Below are positions 10,925 to 19,311 of a stretch of 64,000 nucleotides of DNA, one piece after another (position 1 is the first letter of the stretch; the number at the start of each line of letters is the position of its first letter). A program made the translations under genes and the position numbers. The notes beneath the pieces are model-generated. The model had not been told where the DNA came from, searched no databases, and saw only the letters and a program-made list of their open reading frames with translations. Source of the stretch: DASSSQ01 sp963839285 (GTDB lineage: Bacteria; Actinomycetota; Thermoleophilia; Gaiellales; Gaiellaceae). The stretch covers positions 62,001 to 126,000 of the forward strand of contig CAWIUN010000010.1 of assembly GCA_963839285.1 (NCBI GenBank), read 5' to 3'.

Positions 10925-12092
10925 CGTCGTCTTCGACGAAGTAGACAAGGTCTACGACAACGGCTTCCACGCCGTCGCCGACCTCTCGCTCGAGGTCCGC
11001 GACGGCGAGTTCCTCGTCCTCGTCGGCCCCTCCGGCTGCGGCAAGACGACCGCGCTGCGGATGGTCGCCGGGCTCGAGGAGATCAGCGGCGGCGAGCTCT
11101 CGATCGGCGGCCGCGTCGTCAACGAGCTGACGCCGAAGGAGCGGGACATCGCGATGGTGTTCCAGAACTACGCGCTCTACCCGCACCTCTCGGTCTACGA
11201 GAACATCGCCTTCGGGCTGCGGCTGCGGAAGGCGGCGAAGGAGGTCGTCGAGGAGCGCGTCAACTGGGCGGCGCGGCTGCTCGACCTGACGCCGTACCTC
11301 GACCGCAAGCCGAAGCAGCTCTCGGGCGGTCAGCGGCAGCGGGTCGCGATGGGTCGCGCGATCGTCCGCAAGCCGCAGGTGTTCCTGATGGACGAGCCCC
11401 TCTCGAACCTCGACGCGAAGCTGCGCGTGCAGATGCGCGCCGACATCGCCAAGCTGCAGCACGACCTCGAGACGACGACGATCTACGTCACCCACGACCA
11501 GGTCGAGGCGATGACGATGGGCGACCGGGTCGCGGTCATGAGCGGCGGCATCCTCCAGCAGGTCGACACGCCGCAGCGGCTCTACGACCATCCGGAGAAC
11601 CTGTTCGTCGCCGGCTTCATCGGCACCCCGCCGATGAACCTGCTCGAGGCGGACGTGTCGGCGAACGGCGACGTCTCGATCCGGCTCGGGGGCGAGACGC
11701 TGCCGGTCGCGGACGAGGCGCTCAGGGCCTACCCGCGGCTGCGCCACTACGACGGCCGGACGGTGGTCGCGGGCATCCGCAGCCAGTTCCTGCACCCGTC
11801 GTCCGAGCGGGCCGAGCTGCCGACGGTCACCGCGCGCGTCGAGCTGGTCGAGGCGCTCGGCGGCGAGTCGGTCGTCTACTTCCGGATCGACGCCTTCGCG
11901 ATCCGCGAGGGCCAGCACGAGGAGATGGACGAGGTGCCGGCGGGAGAGGGCGGCGTCGTCTCCTCGCGGCCGAACCTCGTCGCCCAGTTCCCGGCGCACG
12001 TGACGCTCCGCCTGACCGAGCAGATCCCGGTCGCGGTCGACACCGGCAAGCTGCACTTCTTCGACCGCGACACGGGTGCGCCGCTCCGCTAG
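10917..12092 (+). CDS. carbohydrate ABC transporter ATPase, MalK/MsmX/UgpC type
   Basis: Energises the MalEFG importer; 391 residues, intact. Walker A GPSGCGKTT, Q-loop MVFQNYALYPHLSV, signature LSGGQRQRVAMGRA, Walker B VFLMDEPLSNLD and the H-loop histidine in YVTHDQVEAMTMGD are all present. The C-terminal TOBE region (about 240-391) carries the usual GFIGTPPMNLLE entry. Start ATG 10917 overlaps the GH13 stop, and its own stop lies inside the next gene. It may serve further sugar importers, as MsmX-type ATPases often do. Confidence 0.95.
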   Translation: MADVVFDEVDKVYDNGFHAVADLSLEVRDGEFLVLVGPSGCGKTTALRMVAGLEEISGGELSIGGRVVNELTPKERDIAMVFQNYALYPHLSVYENIAFGLRLRKAAKEVVEERVNWAARLLDLTPYLDRKPKQLSGGQRQRVAMGRAIVRKPQVFLMDEPLSNLDAKLRVQMRADIAKLQHDLETTTIYVTHDQVEAMTMGDRVAVMSGGILQQVDTPQRLYDHPENLFVAGFIGTPPMNLLEADVSANGDVSIRLGGETLPVADEALRAYPRLRHYDGRTVVAGIRSQFLHPSSERAELPTVTARVELVEALGGESVVYFRIDAFAIREGQHEEMDEVPAGEGGVVSSRPNLVAQFPAHVTLRLTEQIPVAVDTGKLHFFDRDTGAPLR

Positions 12093-14209
12093 CCGGCCGG
12101 CGGCGCTCGCGGCGCTGCTCGCCGCGGCCTCCGTCTGCGCCGCGGTCGCCTCGGCGCACCCGGGCAGCGCCGCCGCCCCGCCGCGGGGCGCGACGCTCGC
12201 CGCCCTCGCCGCGCCGCCGACGGTCCCGGCGATCGCGCGCGAGCGCATCTACATGGTCATGACCGACCGCTACGCGAACGGCGACCCGTCGAACGACCGC
12301 GGCGGCCGGAGCGGCGGCCGCGCCGTCACCGGCCTCGACCCCTCCGCGACCGGCTGGTTCCACGGCGGCGACTTCCGGGGGCTGACCGGCTCCTGCACCG
12401 ACCCGGTGCACGGGCTCGCGCGCATCCGCGACCTCGGCTTCAACGCGATCTGGGTGACGCCGCCGGTCGTCAACCAGACCGTCCAGGGCGGCTCGGCCGG
12501 CTACCACGGCTACTGGGGGCTCGACTTCACGAACGTCGACCCGCACCTCGGGAGCAACGAGGACTTCGGCGCCTTCGTCGCCTGCGCGCACAGCCTCGGC
12601 CTGAAGGTGATCATGGACGTCGTCGTCAACCACACGGGCGACGTCGTCCGGCTCGCCGGCGGCTCCTCGTTCAGCGACGCGCCCTACCGCGACTGTCGCG
12701 GCCGCACGTTCAGCCCCGCCGCCTACGTCGGCCGCTCGACCTTCCCCTGCCTGCGCGCCGCGACGATGCCGCGGCGCCCGACGGTGCCGCCGGCGCTCGC
12801 GCACGTGAAGAAGCCCGGGTGGCTGAACGACCCGCTCGACTACCACGACCGGGGCGACATCGACTTCTCCTCCTGCAGCCCGCAGTGCTTCGAGCAGGGC
12901 GACTTCTACGGGCTCGACGACCTCTTCACCGAGAAGCCGAGCGTCGAGCGCGGCCTGGCGCAGGTCTACGCCGCCTGGATCGCGCGCTACAAGCTCGACG
13001 GGTTCCGCGTCGACACGGCCAGGCACGTCAACGCCGGCTTCTTCAGGCTGTGGGTGCCGCAGATCCTGGCGGCCGCACGCGCGGCGGGGGTGAAGGACTT
13101 CCAGGTCTTCGGCGAGGCGGCCGTGAACGACGCGGCAGAGCTGTCGGCCTTCGTGCGGGACCGCGGCCTCCCGAACGTGCTCGACTTCCCGTTGCAGCAG
13201 GCCGCGGCCGACTACGTCGCCGGCGCGGGCAGCGCGGTCGCGGTCGCCGACCGGCTCGCCGCCGACGACTACTTCCGCACCGCCTCCGGGGTCGAGCCGG
13301 CGCCCCCGACCTTCCTCGGCAACCACGACCTCGGCCGGGCGGCGCAGCAGATCCGCTCGCGCTCCGGCCTGGACGACCCGAAGCTGCTGCAGCGCGTCCT
13401 GCTCGGCTACGACCTCCTCTACCTGCTGCGCGGCGCGCCGGTCGTCACCTACGGCGACGAGGTCGGCATGATCGGCACGGGCGGCGACCAGCAGGCCCGG
13501 CAGGACATGTTCCCGACGGCGGTCGCCGAGTGGAAGACGCAGGAGCGGGTCGGCGCGCCGCCGATCGGCGGCGGCTCCTCCTTCGAGGTCTCGACGCCGA
13601 TCGCGGAACGGCTGCGCGAGCTCGGCCGCCTGCGCGACGAGCTGCCGGCGCTCTCGACCGGCGCCGCCGTCGTCCGGCTCGCGTCGAAGGGGCTGCTCGC
13701 GGTCAGCCGCATCGACGCGGGCGCGAAGCGGGAGCTGCTCGCGGTCTTCAACGCCGGCGGCGCGCCCGGTGCGCCTGAGCGTGCAGACCTCGACGCGCTC
13801 GGCCGGCTGGGAGGCGCTGCACGGCGCCGCGACGGGTGTCCGCAGCGACGGGTCGGGCCGCCTGACGGTCGGCGTGCCCCCGCTCTCGTCGCTGCTGCTG
13901 CGCGCGGACGGCGCGCCGGTCCTGCACGCGGCCGCGCCGGTGCTGAAGGTCGGCCCCGACGACCTGACGACGTTCGTGCGCCTGCGGGCCACCGTCGCCG
14001 GCGGGCCGGCGAGCGTCTCCTTCGCGATCCGCCGCGGCAGCGGCGCCTGGCGGCGCGTCGCGGTCGACGACGGCGCGCCGTACCGCGCGTTCCTGGAGCC
14101 GTCGCGCTACCGCCGCGGCGAGAAGGTGCAGCTCGTCGCGATCGCGCGCGGGCTCGACGGGAAGCTCGCGGTCTCCCGGGTGCTGACCGCGACGCCGCGC
14201 CCGTCCTAG
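12076..14209 (+). CDS. secreted GH13 alpha-amylase with C-terminal Ig-like domain (frameshifted)
   Basis: Exported starch/maltodextrin hydrolase that would feed the transporter. The GTG start at 12076 lies inside the ATPase end. The signal peptide is about residues 1-35 (LAALLAAASVCAAVASA). The barrel starts ERIYMVMTDRYANGDPSND, with DVVVNHTGD (region I), GFRVDTARHV (nucleophile), VFGEAAV (acid/base glutamate) and LGNHDLGR (region IV). Cysteines in the insertion at about residues 212-275 (RDCRGRT, FSSCSPQCFEQGD) suggest disulfides. Near 13765 CCCGGTG has one extra G; corrected, the frame continues APVRLSVQTSTRSAGW into a C-terminal beta domain of about 95 residues (SVSFAIRRGSGAWRRV) and stops at 14207. 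Confidence 0.9.
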
Positions 14210-14235
14210 TTCCGGCGGCCTCGTAGAATCGCCGC

Positions 14236-14799
14236 ATGGTCCTCTCCGACGCGACGATCGCCCGCCTGGTCGAGCAGGGCCGGATCGAGATCGACCCCTT
14301 CGACGCCGGCCTGATCCAGCCGTCGAGCGTCGACGTCCGCGTCGACCGGCTCTTCCGCGTCTTCCGGAACAACCGCGCCTCCTTCATCGACGTCAAGGTC
14401 GAGCAGGACCTGACCGAGCTGGTCGAGATCGACGACGACGAGCCGTTCATCCTCCACCCCGGCGAGTTCGTGCTCGGCTCGACGCTCGAGCGCGTCCGGC
14501 TGCCCGACGACCTCGTCGCCCGGCTGGAGGGGAAGAGCTCGCTCGGCCGGCTCGGCCTCTTGATCCACTCGACCGCCGGCTTCATCGACCCGGGCTTCGA
14601 CGGCCACGTCACGCTCGAGCTCTCGAACGTCGCCAACCTGCCGATCACGATCTACCACGCGATGAAGATCGGGCAGATCTCGTTCATGCAGCTGAGCGAG
14701 CCCGCCGCCGCCCCGTACGGGTCCGGCACACTCTCGTCCAAGTACCAGGGTCAGCGGGGACCGACCCCGAGCCGCTACTGGCAGAACTTCACCGAATGA
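14236..14799 (+). CDS. dcd: dCTP deaminase, dUMP-forming
   Basis: Converts dCTP to dUMP in the thymidylate supply route. The 187 residues are full length. Key parts are QPSSVDVRVD, LHPGEFVLGST, the nucleotide motif GKSSLGRLGLL, HSTAGFIDPGF around the catalytic glutamate region, and the C-terminal KYQGQRGPTPSRYWQNF that closes the site. Overall it resembles the Mycobacterium tuberculosis bifunctional deaminase/diphosphatase, so I prefer dUMP-forming to the simple deaminase. Start ATG 14236 follows the amylase stop by 26 bases; the stop overlaps the next start (ATGA). Confidence 0.93.
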   Translation: MVLSDATIARLVEQGRIEIDPFDAGLIQPSSVDVRVDRLFRVFRNNRASFIDVKVEQDLTELVEIDDDEPFILHPGEFVLGSTLERVRLPDDLVARLEGKSSLGRLGLLIHSTAGFIDPGFDGHVTLELSNVANLPITIYHAMKIGQISFMQLSEPAAAPYGSGTLSSKYQGQRGPTPSRYWQNFTE

Positions 14800-15683
14800 A
14801 GATCCTCGTCACCGGCGCCACCGGCTTCGTCGGCGGCCACGTCGTCCACGCGCTCCGCGCGGCCGACCGGCCCGTGCGCTGCCTCGTCCGCGACACGCGC
14901 AAGGCCGCCCGGCTCGCCGGCCTCGGCTGCGAGCTCGTCGAGGGGGACGTCGCCGACGCGCCGAGCCTCGGCCGCGCCGTCGAGGGCTGCCAGGTCGTGA
15001 TCCACCTGGTCGCGATCCGGCGCGGCAGCCGCCAGGAGTTCGAGCGGATCATGGTCGGCGGCACCCGCGACCTGCTCGCCGCCGCGCGCGAGGCGGGCGT
15101 CGGCCGCTTCGTCTACATGAGCGCCGCCGGCACGAGCGAGCGGAGCGCCGAGGTCGTCCCCTACTACCGCTCCAAGTGGGTGAACGAGCAGGCGGTGCTC
15201 GGCTCCGGCCTCGAGCACGTGATCTTCCGGCCCAGCTTCGTCTTCGGCCGGGACGGCGGCGTGCTGCCGATGTTCGTCCGCCAGGTGAAGCTGTCGCCGG
15301 TCACCCCGGTCGTCGGCGACGGGCTGAAGAAGATCCAGCCGATCTGGGCCGACGACCTGGCCGAGATCTTCGCCGCCGCGGTCGACAGGCCCGAGGCGGC
15401 GAACCGGACCTTCGAGCTGGGCGGCCCCGACGTCGTCACCTGGAACGAGTTCTACGAGCGGATCGCGAAGGTGCTCGGCAAGCGGCGGACCCGGCTGAAC
15501 ATCCCCGCCGGGCTGATGCGGGCCGGGGCGGCCGCGACCGAGAGGCTGCCCGGGGCGCCGATCACGCGCGACGAGATCGCCATGATCGAGATCGGCGACA
15601 ACGTCGCGAGCGACACGGCCGCGGTGGACACCTTCGGCATCCCGCTGCTGTCGCTCGACGAGCAGATCCGCCGCGCCGCCTGA
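14796..15683 (+). CDS. NAD(P)-binding SDR epimerase-like protein, NDUFA9-like
   Basis: Atypical short-chain dehydrogenase of 295 residues. Rossmann motif TGATGFVGGHV at the N-terminus, then LVRDTRKAARL, GDVADAPSL and an active-site region YYRSKWVNEQAV (YxxxK). The late segment FRPSFVFGRDGGVLPMF resembles NDUFA9-like and ubiquinone-related NAD(P)H-binding proteins. It starts within the dcd stop codon, so the two are translationally coupled. Substrate unknown; the complex I assembly link is a family association only. Confidence 0.8.
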   Translation: MKILVTGATGFVGGHVVHALRAADRPVRCLVRDTRKAARLAGLGCELVEGDVADAPSLGRAVEGCQVVIHLVAIRRGSRQEFERIMVGGTRDLLAAAREAGVGRFVYMSAAGTSERSAEVVPYYRSKWVNEQAVLGSGLEHVIFRPSFVFGRDGGVLPMFVRQVKLSPVTPVVGDGLKKIQPIWADDLAEIFAAAVDRPEAANRTFELGGPDVVTWNEFYERIAKVLGKRRTRLNIPAGLMRAGAAATERLPGAPITRDEIAMIEIGDNVASDTAAVDTFGIPLLSLDEQIRRAA

Positions 15684-15773
15684 GGGTCGCGGCCTCGCGG
15701 ACCTGCCATCCGGGCTCCCCTCCTGCCCGCGGCGCGCGCGCGGGAGCTTCGGCGGCGGCACGTCCGGCCGCTG

Positions 15774-15808
15774 AAAAGGCCGAGGGGGCCGGCAGGCCGG
15801 CCCCCTCG
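15774..15808 (-). terminator. rho-independent terminator of the structured RNA
   Basis: On the minus strand CGAGGGGGCCGGC pairs with GCCGGCCCCCTCG, a 12-13 bp stem with a very small loop, followed by GGCC and TTTT at 15777-15774. The T-run is on the minus side only, which gives the direction. Confidence 0.8.
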
Positions 15809-15809
15809 C

Positions 15810-15960
15810 GGTAGCTAGCGGTATTTCGAAGGGGCTGCGGGTTCAGCTCCCCAACGCTGGCTAGGCGATTCCCCGATCAGGTCCAGGGGACGCGCCCCTA
15901 CGAGCTAGCACCTCCGCTGCCCGTACTACTGGAAATCTCCAAGTCGGACCACCTCCTTTC
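15810..15960 (-). ncRNA. candidate structured RNA with embedded mini-ORF, family not recognised
   Basis: This covers most of the 313-base gap between convergent genes. Read on the minus strand it opens with a 14-base match to the 16S rRNA 3' end (AAAGGAGGTGGTCC, one G-U pair) and a 14-codon ORF. A closing helix pairs GGTGCTAGC (15912-15904) with GCTAGC-T-ACC (15819-15810), enclosing a hairpin AGGGG/CCCCT (15899-15885), a second possible helix CTGG/CCAG, and a hairpin GGGG-AG-CTG/CAG-CCCC (15852-15831). The terminator follows at once. It lies 37 bases after the O-methyltransferase stop on the same strand, and no minus-strand gene follows it, so it looks free-standing rather than a leader. It does not match SRP, 6S, tmRNA, RNase P or any riboswitch I know. 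Confidence 0.55.
15898..15942 (-). CDS. 14-residue ORF in the structured RNA
   Basis: TTG start at 15942 with a near-perfect Shine-Dalgarno (AGGAGG 15957-15952, 9 bases spacing) and TAG at 15900-15898; product MEISSSTGSGGASS. The last five codons form the 5' strand of the closing helix, so a translating ribosome would open that helix. The peptide is Ser/Gly-rich with no recognisable function. It may matter as a site of ribosome loading rather than as a protein. Confidence 0.45.
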   Translation of the reverse strand: MEISSSTGSGGASS

Positions 15961-15996
15961 CGCGGTAGCACGAATATAGCGGACGGCGCGGCCGTC

Positions 15997-16584
15997 TCAG
16001 CGCTCGCGCAGGACGACGCTCAGCTCGAGCCCCGAGTCGAGCGGGACGGTGACGCTCTCGAGCGTCGGGTCGCCCTGGCGGGCGCGGACGTAGTCGGCGA
16101 GGTCGTGCGAGATCACGTTGTCGGCGACGATCAGGGCGCCCGGCTCGACCTTCGCGCGCGCCAGACCGAAGTAGGTCTCGTAGTCGTCCTTCTCGGCGTC
16201 GACGAAGACCACGTCGAAGACGTCGTCGATCTCGGGCAGCAGCTCCTTCGCATCGCCCTCGAGCAGCTCCGCCCAGTCGGCGAGGCCGGCCTCCTCGACG
16301 TTCGCGCGCCAGGCCTCGGCCTTGCGCGGGTCGCGCTCGAGCGAGAGCACCCGGCCGCCGAGGTGACGGGCGGCCGCTCCGAGCCAGATCGTCGAGTAGC
16401 CGCGCGAGCCGCCGATCTCGAGCACCTCGCAGTCGGCCTGCGGTGCGACGAGCGAGAAGAGAAAGCGGCCGGTCGTCGGCCGGATCGCCCGCGACCGCTG
16501 CGCCTGCGGCACGCCCTCGGCCCGCTCGCGCTCGTCCTCGGCGGCAAGCCGGTCGAGCACGCGGCGGATTCGCTCGTCGAGCAC
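15997..16584 (-). CDS. SAM-dependent O-methyltransferase (caffeoyl-CoA/catechol type)
   Basis: Class I methyltransferase of 196 residues. Motif I region VLEIGGSRGYSTIWLG binds SAM, SLERDPRKAEAW follows at motif II, then LLEGDAKELLPE and VFVDAEKDDYETYF with the metal-binding aspartate, and DNVISHDLADYV near the end; this order is that of O-methyltransferase family 3. Start GTG 16584 faces the GTG of a plus-strand hydrolase only 17 bases away. The substrate cannot be told. A structured RNA follows 37 bases downstream on the same strand. Confidence 0.88.
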   Translation of the reverse strand: MLDERIRRVLDRLAAEDERERAEGVPQAQRSRAIRPTTGRFLFSLVAPQADCEVLEIGGSRGYSTIWLGAAARHLGGRVLSLERDPRKAEAWRANVEEAGLADWAELLEGDAKELLPEIDDVFDVVFVDAEKDDYETYFGLARAKVEPGALIVADNVISHDLADYVRARQGDPTLESVTVPLDSGLELSVVLRER

Positions 16585-16601
16585 ACGGCAATCGTACGGT
16601 C

Positions 16602-17387
16602 GTGGAGGCGCGCAGCGCGCAGGTACGCGGCAGGGACGTCGTCTGGCACGTTGCCGGCGTCGGCCCGCCGCTCGTGCTCGTGCACGGGCTGTCGGGTTCG
16701 TGGCGCTGGTGGGAGCCGGTGCTGCCGCGGCTCGCCGAAGGACACGAGACGCACGCCGTCGACCTGCCGCGCTTCGGCGCCGCGCTCCGGCCCGACGAGA
16801 CGGCCGAATGGCTCGGCGACTGGGCGGCATCGGCCGGGCTCGAGCGGATCGCGCTCGTCGGCCACTCGCTCGGCGGCGCCGCCGCGGCGCGTCTCGCGGC
16901 GCAGCGGCCGGAGCTCGTCGAGCGGCTCGTCCTCGTCTCGGCGGCGGGGATGCCGTCGGGCCGGCGCCTCGCGGGCTACGCGCTGCCGCTCGCGACCGCG
17001 CTCCTGACCACGAGACCCGGCTTCCTGGCGCGGCTCGCGGTGGACGCGCTGCGGGCCGGGCCGGAGGCGCTGCTGCGCGGGAGCCTCTACGCGGCGGGCG
17101 CCGACGTCCGCGAGCAGGCGCGGGCGGTGCGGGCGCCGACCCTGCTCGTCTGGGGCGACCGCGACAGCCTCGTCCCGCCCGAGCTCGCGGATGCCTGGCT
17201 CGAGGCGATCCCGCAGGCGCGACTCGCCCGGCTGCCCGGCGCCGGGCACGTGCCGATGGTCGAGCGGCCCGCCGAACTGCTCTCAGCGCTGGAGGAATTC
17301 CTCGACGAGCCGCGCGACCTCGTCCGCGGCGGCCCAGTGCACCGCGTGCGGGCCGGCCGGGACGACCGCGACCCGCGCGTCCGGTAG
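16602..17387 (+). CDS. alpha/beta hydrolase
   Basis: Alpha/beta-hydrolase fold protein of 261 residues. Oxyanion segment LVHGLSGSWRWWEPV, nucleophile elbow GHSLGG, acid in WGDRDSLVPPE and base in GAGHVPMVERP complete the triad. The start is GTG 16602 (VEARSAQVRG); a longer frame upstream lies over the divergent methyltransferase and lacks family similarity. The last 35 residues (after ALEEFLDE) read antisense through the end of the neighbouring hydrolase gene and may be an extension caused by a lost stop. Substrate unknown. Confidence 0.85.
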   Translation: MEARSAQVRGRDVVWHVAGVGPPLVLVHGLSGSWRWWEPVLPRLAEGHETHAVDLPRFGAALRPDETAEWLGDWAASAGLERIALVGHSLGGAAAARLAAQRPELVERLVLVSAAGMPSGRRLAGYALPLATALLTTRPGFLARLAVDALRAGPEALLRGSLYAAGADVREQARAVRAPTLLVWGDRDSLVPPELADAWLEAIPQARLARLPGAGHVPMVERPAELLSALEEFLDEPRDLVRGGPVHRVRAGRDDRDPRVR

Positions 17388-18011
17388 CAGGCGCGCCACG
17401 CGCTCGACCCATTCCTGCGGCGCGATCGGGTCACGGCCGCCGCGGACGACGAGCGTCGGCGCCCGCACGGCCGGCAGCTTCCCGGCGAAGGGGTCCGCGA
17501 GCGCGAACCGCGCGGTCGCGAGGATCCGCCGCGGCCCCATCCGCAGGTAGTCGCGCGCCTCCGCGAGGTTGAGGCCGACCGGCTCGCGGGTCGCGTCGAG
17601 CGCGAGCCGCAGCGCCTGGCGGAGGAGCGTCGGCGCCGCCGGATCCATCGTCGGCCCCACGAGCACGAGCCGCTCGACTCGCCCCGGCTCGCGCACGGCG
17701 AGCTCGACGGCGACCTGGCAGCCGAGCGAGTTCGCGACGAGCGGCGCCCGCTCGATCTCTGCCCGGTCGAGCCACTCGAGCAGCGCGTCCGCGAGCTGCG
17801 GGACTCCGAGCGGCTGCGGCGGCGTGCCGCTCCGGCCGTGGCCCGGCAGGTCGGGCGCCAGCACCGCGTGCGTCCCGGCGAGCCGCCGGGCGAGCGGCAG
17901 CCAGTACCGGCTCGAGACGGCGAGGCCGTGGACGAGGACGAGCGGCGGCCCGGCCCCGCCCGCGCGCGCGTGACCGGGGAGCCCCGCTACGCGCTCGCGG
18001 CGCGAGCGCAC
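17283..18011 (-). CDS. alpha/beta hydrolase, last gene of the suf-side operon
   Basis: 242-residue alpha/beta hydrolase. LVLVHGLAVSSRYW (oxyanion), nucleophile in VANSLGCQ (alanine replaces the usual first glycine), acid in RGGRDPIAP and base in GPHAVHW. The GTG at 18011 overlaps the end of the glycosylase gene by 25 bases and there is no later in-frame start before the oxyanion loop, so this start is well supported. It overlaps the convergent hydrolase gene by 105 bases at the 3' end. The low similarity of the two proteins outside the motifs argues against a recent duplication. Confidence 0.85.
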   Translation of the reverse strand: MRSRRERVAGLPGHARAGGAGPPLVLVHGLAVSSRYWLPLARRLAGTHAVLAPDLPGHGRSGTPPQPLGVPQLADALLEWLDRAEIERAPLVANSLGCQVAVELAVREPGRVERLVLVGPTMDPAAPTLLRQALRLALDATREPVGLNLAEARDYLRMGPRRILATARFALADPFAGKLPAVRAPTLVVRGGRDPIAPQEWVERVARLLPDARVAVVPAGPHAVHWAAADEVARLVEEFLQR

Positions 18012-18565
18012 TCGCGCTCGACCTCCTCGCGCACCCAGCAGTCGGCGAGGTGGTCGTTGACGAGCCCGCAGGCCTGCATCGCCGCGTGGACGGTCGTCGG
18101 GCCGACGAAGGCGAAGCCCGCCTGCTTGAGCCGCTTCGAGAGCGCCTTCGACTCCGGCGTCGACGCGTGCCAGTCGTCCCACCCGCGCGGCGCGGGCCCC
18201 GGCTCGGGCCGGTGGGCCCAGACGAGCTCGTGCAGCGGCGTCCCCGCCTCGCGGAGCGCGAGCGTCCCGCGCGCGTTCGCGATCGCCGCCTCGATCTTGC
18301 CGCGGTGGCGGACGATGCCCGCGTCGCCGAGCAGCCGCTCGACGTCGCGCTCGCCGAAGCGGGCGACCGCGTCCGGGTCGAAGCCGGCGAAGGCGGCCCG
18401 GAAGTTCTCGCGCTTGCGCAGGATCGTCAGCCAGGAGAGGCCCGACTGGAAGCCCTCGAGGCAGAGCCGCTCGTAGAGGCCGCGCTCGTCCGCGACCGGC
18501 CGGCCCCACTCCTCGTCGTGGTAGGCCTGGTAGAGCGGGTCGGCGCTGTCCCAGCAGCGCTTCAC
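17987..18565 (-). CDS. tag: DNA-3-methyladenine glycosylase I
   Basis: Removes 3-methyladenine from alkylated DNA. 192 residues. The N-terminal KRCWDSADPLYQAYHDEEWG, the FQSGLSWLTILRKRE segment and the C-terminal NDHLADCWVR are hallmarks of TagA; the cysteine and histidines that bind zinc in the family (C4, H17, late H and C) are present. GTG 18565 overlaps the Rieske stop (GTGA). Its place at the end of a suf operon is unusual, though the family uses Zn, not Fe-S. Confidence 0.93.
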   Translation of the reverse strand: MKRCWDSADPLYQAYHDEEWGRPVADERGLYERLCLEGFQSGLSWLTILRKRENFRAAFAGFDPDAVARFGERDVERLLGDAGIVRHRGKIEAAIANARGTLALREAGTPLHELVWAHRPEPGPAPRGWDDWHASTPESKALSKRLKQAGFAFVGPTTVHAAMQACGLVNDHLADCWVREEVERECARAASA

Positions 18566-18882
18566 GCGTCGGGGAGCTCGACCCGCACGACGCCGTCCTG
18601 CAGCTCGACCGGGAAGACGTCGACCGGCTCGAACGCGGGCAGCGAGAGCGGCCTGCCGCTCTCCAGGTCGAAGCGGGCGCCGTGCCGCGGGCAGACGACG
18701 ACGCAGTCCTCGGGCTCCCAGTCGCCCTCGCAGAGCGGCCCGTCGTCGTGGGAGCAGCGGTCCTCGATCGCGCGGTAGACGCCGCCGCAGTTGTAGACGC
18801 CGACGTCGAGGAGGCCGCGCCGGACGATCTTGACCGTCCCGGGCGGCAGCTCGTCGGCCGGGCAGACGTCGAACCAGGCCAC
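18562..18882 (-). CDS. Rieske [2Fe-2S] protein, ferredoxin component type
   Basis: Small soluble electron carrier of 106 residues with the two Rieske ligand boxes CSHDDG and CPRHGARFDLESG. It resembles ferredoxin subunits of ring-hydroxylating dioxygenases or NirD-like proteins, but no oxygenase is nearby. It sits 3 bases after sufU and is coupled to tag, so it is read with the Fe-S assembly genes; similar Rieske genes follow suf genes in other actinobacteria, which suggests a role in, or a client of, the Suf system. Confidence 0.9.
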   Translation of the reverse strand: MAWFDVCPADELPPGTVKIVRRGLLDVGVYNCGGVYRAIEDRCSHDDGPLCEGDWEPEDCVVVCPRHGARFDLESGRPLSLPAFEPVDVFPVELQDGVVRVELPDA

Positions 18883-18885
18883 GGG

Positions 18886-19311
18886 CTAGCTGATGTCCAG
18901 GTCCGGGATGCCCTCGGGGAGCGGCGTGCCCTTCGCCCGGTGCAGCGCCACCTTCAGCGTCGTCAGGCCGAGCATCGCGCACTTGAGCCGGATCGGCGTC
19001 AGCGGGATGCCGACCTCGTCGAGCAGCTCCTCCTTCGGCAGCGCCGCCACCTGGGCCGCGGTCTTGCCGGTGACCATCTCGGTCAGCATCGAGGTCGCCG
19101 CCTGGCTGATCGCGCAGCCGCGGCCGGAGAACTTGACCTCGTCGAGGGTCTCGCCGTCCTCGGCGAAGCGCACGTAGACCGAGACCTCGTCGCCGCAGAG
19201 CGGGTTCTCGCCCTCGGCCTCGGCGTCGGCGGGGTCGAGCACCCCGTGCCCGCGCGGGTTCTTGTAGTGGTCGAGGATCACCTCGCGGTAGAGCTGGTCG
19301 AACTCGCTCAT
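18886..19311 (-). CDS. sufU: SufU Fe-S assembly protein / sulfurtransferase
   Basis: 141-residue SufU that takes persulfide sulfur from SufS. The three cysteines are in NPLCGDEV, GRGCAISQA and IRLKCAMLG, and the loop insertion that separates SufU from IscU is present. The start overlaps the sufS stop (ATGA). It works with the desulfurase upstream; SufBCD are encoded 6 kb away on the same strand. Confidence 0.95.
   Translation of the reverse strand: MSEFDQLYREVILDHYKNPRGHGVLDPADAEAEGENPLCGDEVSVYVRFAEDGETLDEVKFSGRGCAISQAATSMLTEMVTGKTAAQVAALPKEELLDEVGIPLTPIRLKCAMLGLTTLKVALHRAKGTPLPEGIPDLDIS

Noticed and set aside
15810..15960. Reading the 15.8-kb RNA as tmRNA, SRP RNA, RNase P RNA or a SAM-type riboswitch next to the methyltransferase
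   Set aside because: None of the diagnostic conserved sequences is present, and no gene follows on that strand for a riboswitch to control.
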